Assembly: GCF_020740795.1 (NCBI RefSeq)
Contig: NC_067301.1
Coordinates: 5,208,001 to 5,272,000, forward strand
Source of the DNA: Apus apus
Taxonomy: Eukaryota > Chordata > Aves > Apodiformes > Apodidae
Direction of reading: 5' to 3'
DNA length: 64,000 nucleotides
Shown piece after piece: positions 1 to 27,061 of this stretch (position 1 is the stretch's first letter; each line of letters opens with the position of its first letter). The notes beneath the pieces are model-generated. The model was not told the DNA's origin and ran no database searches. It worked only from the letters and a program-made list of their open reading frames with translations. Made by a program: the position numbers and the translations under genes.

Positions 1-425
1 AAGCCTGACCTATGGGTTTGTTTATTCTAGAAAGGAATGGCAGAGTAATTATTCCTCCAATAAGTAAAAGGTTGTTACAAACAGTGAGGGCACCAGGGCT
101 TCACAGTTCCAAATGGGAAGGAGAGATGAGAGTGTTTTCCAGCTTGGAAGATTTGTTTTTATCATCAGCGAAAACTTTGTAAAAATAAGAATGGGTGTAA
201 GTTGCCTCAAGCCAGTGTGGAATCTGCTGCACTGGAAAGTAACATTTTCCACTCCATGAATAAGACAGCACTTGAATTAGCTACAATTATAACAAAAATG
301 CAGTAGTGTGGAGCAGAACTAAAAGAAAGGGATTCCTAAAGAATTAGCTGTTTGTAGAAACTTTTTGTGCTGACATTTTTTTCTGACTCCATTCCTTTCT
401 GTTTCTGGTCTCTCTTTTACTTTAG
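1..425 (+). other. PLOD1: PLOD1 intron (5' end of window)
   Basis: This stretch precedes the first recognisable PLOD1 exon and ends in a pyrimidine-rich tract and an AG acceptor at 424-425. I see no coding exon, RNA gene or repeat in it. By exon count it should be the intron before the fourth of 19 exons, because 16 exons follow and human PLOD1 has 19. Confidence 0.7.
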
Positions 426-10299
<9,874 letters not shown>

Positions 10300-11580
10300 A
10301 GTCATGCCTTACAGGGAGGAAGGACCTTTCCCTGGCATTGCTCTCTGCTGACTTTGAGTGGAAACAGGGAATGCTACTGAGAGTTTCTAAGGCATTGATC
10401 AAAGCTATTTGGATATTGATTTTCAATGATATTTTAAGACTCCACTACTGGAATATCTCCCTCTCTGATACTGCAGGTAATATCTAGGAATATTGCTGTA
10501 GAATTTGGAAGGAGATTTTGTGCCTTCATTTTTGATTGTGCTCCTCATCCGCTGTTTCTTGGAAATGCGGTTTACTTGAACCTCCACTGATTGGTTGGCT
10601 TTACAAAAATACTTTCTTGGACTGGAAATCCAGCTTTTTGGAGGCAAGTCACAAGTTTGCTCTCCAAGTAGCTGGAAGCCCATTTTCATCCACAGCATGT
10701 AAAGGACTGGACATCAGACAGTAATTCCTGGATACTATTCCAAATAGAAACGAATCAGAGAGATGACTCCAGGAGTCATAACAGTTAAATTGTCATACCA
10801 GATGAAGCTCAGTAATAAGAGCCTGAAGATCATCTGATTCCTTACCTCTTTGCAGTCCTTGGAAGCATATCACAAAGCTCAAAGCAGCAGCAGGGGCAAT
10901 ACAGGTGCTTCCAGTTAGCTAAAGGAATGTCTGCTAATAATACTTTACCTCTGGGATTAATCTGAAGAGACAACAGAAAGTCTTCTCTCCCTGCAGCTGC
11001 AAGGAGCTGCATGCCCAGACAAATGCAGACCAAGTTAGTGTGTGTAGATAAAATCTAAGAAAGGGAAGGCTGAGAACAGCTGCATCAGTCAGGGCTTCAC
11101 TGCTGAATTGTCTCTTCTATCCAATGTTAAGATTGTCAAAAGCTCTAATCAGTCCTCTGGATAACAACCCAGAGGGTCCTGGTGCTCTTTGGTAGCCTCA
11201 TTCCAGTTCTCAGAGATTGTTTTGGGAATTTTCTTTGCCTCTAGTTTGAATAGGCCATCAAAGAGCTGTTCTCTGGTACTTAGAGGAAATAATTATTCAG
11301 TGTTTTTTTCTGTTATTTGAGTTTCCAAACCAAAACACTCCTGACACTTCCCCAGTGGGGTCAAGGGTGATAGAAATGAGTGGCTGGAAAGTGCTGATTG
11401 TTGTGAACTGGTAGGTGTAAAAATCTGTCTCACCTTAGACTCCTGGTTAGAGAGGGAAGAGGGAGAAACATTTTCTGGCATTGCCTGTGAGATACCTGCC
11501 CTGCTGTCAGACAGCATTATGCTTTAGGTCTGCCAGACCAGGGTGTTTCACAAGCAATAAATTCACATCATGTCCTTAGG
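10300..11580 (+). other. PLOD1: PLOD1 3' UTR
   Basis: This is non-coding sequence from the PLOD1 stop codon to just beyond an AATAAA at 11556-11561. Short ORFs here have no recognisable family match or splice context. The exact cleavage site is not visible. A second AATAAA at 11865-11870 could serve as a distal site. Confidence 0.7.
11556..11561 (+). terminator. PLOD1: Polyadenylation signal, probable PLOD1 3' end
   Basis: This is a canonical AATAAA hexamer about 1.26 kb after the PLOD1 stop, followed by a T-rich stretch around 11600. It lies only about 0.6 kb before the MFN2 CpG-island promoter, so it is the natural 3' end. A second AATAAA at 11865-11870 is the alternative. Confidence 0.65.
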
Positions 11581-12160
11581 GGAAAAAAAAAGTCCTCTTT
11601 TTGGTTCTTTGTGCCTCCAGCTTCTTCAGTCTGATTGTCAGGTGTAGAGCCCGTTCATCTAGGACAGGTCACGTTACTGCAGGCAGAGCAGATGTGCACA
11701 TTCTGGCAGGGCATTTTCTACCATTGGAATGGATCTGAGGAAGGTGACACAGAACATTTTCTGCTGCTTCCCAGGTGCTCTTGAGGTACAAACCTAAGAC
11801 TACAGGCCACGTGTGCCCCAGGGAGACAAGTCCAGGCAGGGATAATCAGTTTGAACAGGACAATAATAAATCTTGTTAGGTGAAATCCAGAACTCTCTTG
11901 TTATCGAATGAACCAACAGGCCGTTCGTTAAGATGATGTCAAAAAGCTCTATGTATTTATTCAACAGGGTTTGTTGTGGTTTTGTTTTCCCACTTAATTT
12001 TGTTGCGTCTTCCCGCTGCCCAGTGCGGTGACGGGAATTGCTGAGGCGTTTGTCACGAGGTGTACGGTGAACGCGCATTAAACCCGCACCCCAGGGGGAG
12101 GCCGCGGTGCTTCTGTTCGTGGGTCAAGGCCGGAGAGGCCTGGCGGGGGGGCCGGGGACA

Positions 12161-12240
12161 GGACTACAGCTCCCGGGGGGCCCTGGGGACGGGACTACAG
12201 CTCCCGGGGGGCCCTGGGGACGGGACTACAGCTCCCGGGC
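12161..12240 (+). repeat. 31-bp promoter tandem repeat, three ZNF143-type motifs
   Basis: Almost identical 31-bp units begin at 12161, 12192 and 12223; the third is incomplete. Each carries ACTACAGCTCCCG (12163-12175, 12194-12206, 12225-12237). This fits the conserved vertebrate promoter motif ACTAYRNNNCCCR, associated with ZNF143/Staf. The repeat lies just upstream of MFN2 exon 1. Binding is inferred from the motif only. Confidence 0.8.
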
Positions 12241-12244
12241 TGCC

Positions 12245-12341
12245 CGGGCCAGGCCCCGCCCGGCCGTGACGCGCCTTCCCGCGCCTCGCAGTGACGGAGC
12301 CGCGGGTGGAAGATGGCGGCCTGACGGGGGAGGCGGTGAAG
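12245..12341 (+). other. MFN2: MFN2 non-coding exon 1 (start approximate)
   Basis: GC-rich sequence ends at a good donor (GAAG|GTGAGC, GT at 12342). It contains a short upstream ORF, ATG 12313 to TGA 12324 (Met-Ala-Ala), which overlaps the YY1 motif. The 5' boundary is a guess, since no transcript evidence is available. Confidence 0.55.
12310..12320 (+). promoter_or_regulatory. YY1-type motif AAGATGGCGGC
   Basis: AAGATGGCGGC is an exact match to the YY1 core-promoter motif. YY1 sites of this form usually lie just downstream of TATA-less transcription starts, which fits this position inside the presumed first exon of MFN2. Confidence 0.6.
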
Positions 12342-12627
12342 GTGAGCGGTGGGGCGGTGTCTGGCGGCAGGGAAGGTGGGGGCTGCGGGGGGCCGGGCGG
12401 CGGTCTCAGGGGGTCGCCTCCCCGGGGGGCAGGCACAGGGGGAAGGGAGGGTCTTGCCGCCCCCGGGGGTGGGCGCCGCCCTGAGGGGATGGGGAGGGAG
12501 AGGGGCACTTCCCGCCCTTTGGTGCGCGCGCCCTCAGTCCCGCTGCTCCCTCAGAGCTGAGGAGACGGCGGCCGGAGCGGCTGCCCAGAGCATCCCCCGG
12601 GCGGAGCTCGGCTGCCTGTGCCTCCTC

Positions 12628-12811
12628 ACCGCTGCTCCCCTCACCCCCCTGCTCCCCTCACCCCCCTGCTCCCCTCGTCCCCTGCTCCCCTCACCCCCCT
12701 GCTCCCCTCGTCCCCTGCTCCCCTCGTCCCCCTGCCCCCCTCGTCCCCCTGCCCCCCTCGTCCCCCTGCTCCCCTAATACCCTGCTCCCCTAATACCCTG
12801 CTCCCCTCTGC
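12628..12811 (+). repeat. C-rich minisatellite in MFN2 intron 1
   Basis: About 11 copies of a 16-17 bp unit built on CTGCTCCCCTCRYCCCC run up to the exon 2 acceptor. The last two full copies carry AATACCC in place of the usual ending. The pyrimidine strand is the transcribed sense strand, so the array also serves as the polypyrimidine tract for the exon starting at 12817. Proline- and leucine-rich open frames here are by-products of the repeat. Confidence 0.85.
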
Positions 12812-12816
12812 TGCAG

Positions 12817-12969
12817 AGACGGGCTGAAGTCAGCGTCGAGGAAAGAGCTGCAGGACGGAGGCTGGCCTGGGCGAGGGAGAAGGCAGGAAAACTGCAGTCG
12901 TTCATCTTCGAGAGGGACTCGAGCTGATCATGTCCGGCTTGTGAAAACGTAACTCATCGTAACGTGAAA
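12817..12969 (+). other. MFN2: MFN2 non-coding exon 2
   Basis: The exon is bounded by a CTGCAG acceptor (12811-12816) and a GTAAGC donor at 12970. It matches the human organisation, in which two untranslated exons precede the coding start. It contains an upstream ORF of four codons, ATG 12930 to TGA 12944 (MSGL). The boundaries were chosen from splice signals only. Confidence 0.55.
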
Positions 12970-13211
12970 GTAAGCAGAGGAAGGGGAGAAGGGATCGTTG
13001 GGGGCCTGTTGCCCTAAAGGAGGAATGAAATTATTTGTTGTTGTTGTTGTTTCTGTTGTTGAAGTAATTGCTAATGAAGCAATTTCTTTGTGAAAGAAAG
13101 GAGGTTGTTTTTAAAACGTGTATTTATCTAGTTTTCAGTAGGATGCTTAGCTGACTAGCTGTTGGCACTTGGTGAACCATATTTATTTATTGGATTTTTC
13201 CCTGTAGCGCA

Positions 13212-21935
<8,724 letters not shown>

Positions 21936-24860
21936 TGTGGAAAGAAGAGAAAACCAACACTGTTTCCTGTCAGTGCTCTCTTAATTACTGCAGAGAACAT
22001 GGTGGGTGATGGAATTCCCTCAAGGGAACGAGCAAGAGCCTATTGCTACGTTTCCAGTGTTGTGTGAACAATAGGATTCTGCTTCCCTGTTTGTGTCCCA
22101 CCTCTAAACACTAGCTGTTTATAACTCCTCTTTTTCCTCCTTGTGAGACCTGGCTACTTCAGAAGGAATGTGTGCTTCATACATTTACAGGGGGCTTTTT
22201 AAAGCAAAACCAAATACAGTAACAAATCTAAAACAAATGTTTGTCAGGTTAAAAGTTATTCTGACATGTCCTTATGGAGTCATTCATTTTGCTACGTGGT
22301 GACAACTTTTGACTTCCAAGCCCCAGGTTTATGTATGTGTGACAAGCAGCCATTTGCCTAAAGACAGATCCCACACACACAGATGTAATGGTATCACAAT
22401 GCATTTATAGCCTATGCAGGCCTATCCCCTAGGTTAATACTCTGTTACTATAGGCCAGGACAGAAATCACCGTGGCCCTTCATAGGAAGATTTATTACTG
22501 TCAGTTTGTTTAAACCTATGAACAAAACATAGTTCTCTTCTGGAGCAAAAGGGACTAAGATTTTGCTTTGGTAAGCTTACTGTCTTTGGAATTAGTTTCT
22601 TCCTCTTAAGAGCACTTCAATAATGCAGTCTGGCCTGTTTCATGTCATGGACAAAGACAAGTAGCTCCTGTGAAGGGGATAGTGCTGATAATCTGGCATC
22701 TTGTTGAGGAAGAGAAATAGGAAAGAGAAGCTAGTTGACAGAAGAATGTGATGAACTGTTTTATGAGATAAATTGATGAGTGTGGGGTTTTTTTTGGAAA
22801 TGCACAGCTATGTTTCTAGAAGCAGGCCTCTGGAATTCCATTACCACTATTTGTCCACAAGAACAGCATGTGGATTACAAGCTGGAAGAGATTTTGCTCA
22901 TGTAGAGTTCCCATAGAATTTTGCAGTCTGTAGTAATATGATTTGATGTTGTTCCTCTTCTAAGTATGAGAATGAGCTGGTAAGTGCAGCTCTTGTGGGG
23001 CAGGGAGAGAGACTTGCCCCTTGTGTTTCATGCCAGGGCAAGAGTGGATTAAGGCAACTTGTTTTTTCAAAGATGTTCTGTATTTGCAAATGGATGAAAT
23101 TAATTGTTGAGTTTTGCCCTAAAGCCATTTTGAATTTGGAGTTTAAGATTTGAGAATTGTTAAGGACTTCAGTCTGTTCCATTTGGAGAAATTACCACTG
23201 ATTTCAGTAGTAAGAGGATTAGGTTCCTATGTTGCAAAGTTTCTTTTCCACTTAGTGGGTCAATATTTTGCTATCTTTTGGGTACAACCTTTCTGTTCCC
23301 CACAAAATATCTGAGGAATCCAGAATCAGATCCTGTATTCCTGAGGTTAGTGACAACCTAAATCTGTTCAGCACCAAACTTCAGAGAACATGGGCTATCT
23401 TTGAGCAGGTCCCAGCTGAATTCTCAACTACTAACAGTGATTTGTTTTTTTTCCTGTTGACAATGAGACTTTCCACTTGAAAATGGTATCAGCTGCCTTG
23501 GGATTTCTTGTTCATGCTCAGGTGTGAACATGTGCATGTGACAAGTCCCCTGTTTTATGTGTCACAGAAGTTCCAGAAAGAAGCCTGACTTGTGAGTAGT
23601 AAAAATAGTGAAATACCAGTAAGTACTTTAGGCTATTCTAAGATCTGCAGTAAGACTTGAAGTATCTTGATAATGTAGGAGCGGGTAGTGAGACTCTTGT
23701 TATGTCCCCAGAATGCAGGAAGCAAAGCAAACTTTTCACTTCATTAGCTTTGCATCCAACCCAAACTTGAAAAGCCGTTTTCATCAGAGGGCTTCACTGG
23801 TCTTGGTTGGTTTCTTCAGGCAACCACCAGAACTTAAAGCTTGGATCAGATCTGAGAATGAGGAAGTAAAATTTTGAGTCTTTGCCTTTGGAAATGTGAT
23901 CTCTAGGCTTGTGGTGAAGTATACTGGAGTAAGTGGAATCATCTACTGTTACCCTGCTGCAGGTACTATGTGAATAAATTCAGATCTCTAGTTTCTCAGG
24001 CTATCACATACACATTTATAATAGGCTATATATTAACACTATTGAGTTAAAGCATTAAGCTCATCCCTAATACACCAGGAAATTGTCAGTTCCAGGTAGA
24101 GGGAGATGATTAAGTATTGCTGCTCAGCAGCTCTGGGCTACCTGAAATGCTGACCTTGCTTTTGAAGCCACGTGCTGTTAGCATCCCTTCAGTGGGCCTT
24201 TAAGGGAAATGGGACACATGAGCTTGTCTCTAAGCCAGTGACCTGTAAAGGGAAAAGAGATTGATGGGTTCTTAGAATCTGGTGTGTTGCCAATGTGTGT
24301 GTTTCTGATACTGTTCAGATTTTGGTGATAGAGGCATTCTCACGGTAATGCTGAAACCTATACAACAGGGAAAAGAACCACTTGATTTTTTTAAGAAGCA
24401 AAACTGTTAACATGGCAGGAAAAAGTTTTTATCTATGTGTGTAACCCTTGTCCCTAGAAGCCCAAGTGATAGAGAATCAATCTTTTGAGAGGCCTATGAG
24501 CTGGATTCCTCTTAAAGAAAACATAGCTGTACTTCTTTAATTCAGAGTGGTGGAGGAATGAACACTATCAACAAGGAGGCTGTTCTCTGCTTTTCATAAA
24601 CACAGAAAACTAATCCTTAGGTTGGGTCATTCCAAACCAATCTTTCCCAAACTCTTTTTAAAGAAGGTCAGCTAAAGGCACTTTATCTTATTGCTGCTAC
24701 TTATTTTTCTCATTTTGTTATGTTGATGGAGCTCTTCGAAATACTCTTACCAGTGAGTTTTCTTTCTGCTGTATTTAAGGTGATACATTTGCATGAATTA
24801 TTCCTGTATCAATGCTGTAAACAGTGGAAACCAAATAAAAGTTAATTGGAAAACTATTTA
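21936..24860 (+). other. MFN2: MFN2 3' UTR
   Basis: About 2.9 kb of non-coding sequence runs from the MFN2 stop codon to the strong distal poly(A) signal. It has no recognisable exon, repeat or RNA gene. An earlier AATAAA at 23973-23978 could give a shorter UTR. Confidence 0.7.
24834..24839 (+). terminator. MFN2: Polyadenylation signal, MFN2 distal 3' end
   Basis: This AATAAA is followed about 25 bases later by GT-rich sequence (GATGTGTTCTCC), the expected downstream element. It is the last strong signal before the MIIP CpG island. Confidence 0.7.
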
Positions 24861-25214
24861 CCCCGATGTGTTCTCCATGTCGTGATACAGTCTTCAAGTG
24901 TAAGTATAATGTATTCAGATGATATGCTACTGTAAATTGCATGTTTGACAGTAGTGGCCTTTTATCTGCGTTTGTACTATGAAAATTAACAAGGAGACCA
25001 GTGATACTGAATTATCTGATAGAAAGTTAGAGATTCCTTCTGAAGTTACACTAAATCGATGGTATCGAATCAGTGATTTCTTGAGAATGTTGCAGGAAGT
25101 AACGGCCAGCAAATGCTGTGCTGGTAGACAGAACTTGTGAGTCAGTGTTCACAGTTGATTAGTTTGTGTTAGAAAAAGGCAGATTTTTCAGTGGTGAGTT
25201 TTCCAGGCAGCTCC
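24861..25214. other. Short spacer between MFN2 and MIIP
   Basis: About 350 bases of AT-rich DNA between the MFN2 poly(A) region and the MIIP CpG island. No gene or repeat was seen. Confidence 0.6.
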
Positions 25215-25740
25215 CTTCTGGCTTCGGGGGGAGCTGGGGTGCGTGGTCCGTGCGGACAATGAGCTGAGGCGGTTCTCTGCACCTCAGAGGAGGCAGCTCG
25301 GGGCTGTGCCCTCCCCAGCAGCCGCCAGGGCTCCCCGGTCCTGCCGCGGCTGGGCCCGCCCCGCGGCTCCCGGCATGCGCGGGGCTGGCCGGGCCGGGGC
25401 CGCCCGGGGGAATCCCGGCGGCGGCGGGAGCGAAGGCGGGGATCCCCCGGCCCGGGATCGCGGGGCAACCGCCGGTTCGGAGCGCAGGTGGGCCTGAAAA
25501 CGCGGTGTGGGCGGAGCGGTGCGGGGGGGTCTGAACGTCCGCAGCCCTGGAGCCGCTTGGCCCGGTGAGACTCGCCAGCTGCCCGGTTCCGGCGGCTGCC
25601 AGGCTGGCCTCTCGGAGAGGGAAGGAGAGTTTAACAATGCCCGGGGTCATCTCCCCTTCCTCCTGGGCATGGGACCGCCCAACCAGCGCGTCTGCGCAGA
25701 AACAGCTCCCGGAAGTTCTGCTACCTTTCTTGCGGAGATG
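25215..25740 (+). promoter_or_regulatory. MIIP: MIIP CpG-island promoter and probable first exon
   Basis: This is a sharply bounded CpG-rich island in otherwise AT-rich DNA, upstream of the first MIIP coding exon. Visible motifs are a GCATGCGC NRF1-like half site near 25375 and an ETS-type CCGGAAGT at 25709-25716. Two donors could end a non-coding exon 1: GCGCAG|GTGGGC (GT at 25488) and CCCG|GTGAGA (GT at 25565). I cannot choose between them. Long open frames on both strands here reflect base composition. Confidence 0.65.
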
Positions 25741-27044
25741 GGAGTTCTTGGCTCCCGAGACAACCATTATTTATTTTTAACTGCTAAGCTTATTTTTGTA
25801 AAGGTTTCAGACTAAAGCAGTTTCATAAGCTTGAGCCCCTGGGGTTGAGCCTGAAGGACTAACGGCTTCTTGTAGATTATGCTGAGTGGATCTCATCCGG
25901 TAAAACCCTTCCAGAAAGTCCCTTGACTAATGTTATTTTCAGAGTATTAACCTTCCAGCGAGCAATGATGAAAGGATGCAGTTAGCTTTGTCCTGTGAAT
26001 ATGGTGATAACTTCTGTTTTGTTCAAATTATCTCAAATTCAGTGCCTCAAGACTAGTATGTTTCTATGTTATGTCTGGTAGGGCACCTCTCACTTATTTT
26101 TTGTAACAAAACATGTTACAGTTCTTTGATTGTTAGCGCTGGTTATCATTCCATTGCTGTTATACACCATATGCATTGGATTCCTCATATCCCGTTGCCA
26201 AGGTAGCAGACAAAAACAGATCACATTAACTTTGGGGAAGGATTTAGGCATCCTTTGGAGCAAAAGGTCCCAGGGAACCACATAGTTTTCTGGGAACATA
26301 ATTAATCACTAACCAAAACCAATGTGGGGGTTTGGGGTTAGAATTTTGTTTTGTTGTTATTTAAAAAAACCACCACCTTCCTGCAAATTTAGGACAGCTT
26401 GTGACCTTGTAAATGTGTTGAACAGTGTGACAGCCTTCCAGTCAAACTAAGTTTTAGTTATTTATTAGCTCCCTTTTCTTCCAATCTAATAAAAGGGCAA
26501 TAACCCTTAGTGGTTAATGTGTGGGACTGGAACTGACTGAGCCCTGTTCTTGAGTCATAATTGAGCCTTTTGGAGTCATTCTGCTTGGGTAACATGGAGA
26601 ACATTTTGATTTAATACTTATTTTGACTGTTCATTATTCATATTTTGAACTTAGGAGCATGCTGTTACTGTCACAACATAAATATTGATGCTTAAAAAGA
26701 ACATTAAAGCAGAATTGCATAAAGTTGTCCTAAATATAAAATGGCTCTTATTTTGTTTTTTGATGTGACTTTTTTCATGTTTTCTGTTTCCTCTGCAAGA
26801 GTGTCTTGTCTGTTCAGTCAGCTACAAGCTTCTGGGTGCAAAATACCTGAGAGTACATCTGAGGGGAGAGAAGTATGCAGTGGTGGTAGTTCTTTGTGGT
26901 AAGAGTTTTGAGATCGGCTGATTTCTCAGGAGCTATGATCAACACTCCTGATGTTTGTAGAGTTGTAAGTGTTTTTTATGCATCTCCTGAATGCTTTTCT
27001 TAGTGCTTCCATTTATCTAGTTCACCCTTCCTCTGGCTTTACAG
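25741..27044 (+). other. MIIP: MIIP intron 1
   Basis: AT-rich sequence between the CpG island and the acceptor ACAG at 27041-27044. No exon or repeat could be supported. Confidence 0.5.
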
Positions 27045-27048
27045 GAAA

Positions 27049-27060
27049 ATGTTTTCATAG
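27049..27060 (+). other. MIIP: Upstream mini-ORF abutting the MIIP start
   Basis: ATG-TTT-TCA-TAG lies four bases inside the exon and ends one base before the MIIP ATG at 27062. It would be translated first if ribosomes scan from an upstream exon, so MIIP would depend on leaky scanning or reinitiation. Confidence 0.5.
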
Positions 27061-27061
27061 G

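Larger units (their letters stand above)
12080..12345 (+). promoter_or_regulatory. MFN2: MFN2 CpG-island core promoter
   Basis: The stretch changes abruptly from AT-rich 3' flank to very GC- and CpG-rich DNA. It contains three tandem ACTACA-type motifs (separate entry), no TATA box, and a YY1-type motif just inside the presumed first exon. It lies immediately upstream of two splice-linked non-coding exons that lead to the MFN2 start codon. The transcription start is inferred to lie between about 12240 and 12300. Confidence 0.75.

Noticed and set aside
12060-12827. Several Gly/Arg- and Pro/Leu-rich frames on both strands
   Set aside because: They fall in the MFN2 CpG island and the C-rich minisatellite and are by-products of composition and repeat.
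25159-25767. 202-codon Pro/Gly/Ala-rich frame on the - strand, and similar frames on +
   Set aside because: They coincide with the MIIP CpG island. High GC content removes stop codons, and the translations are low-complexity without family resemblance.
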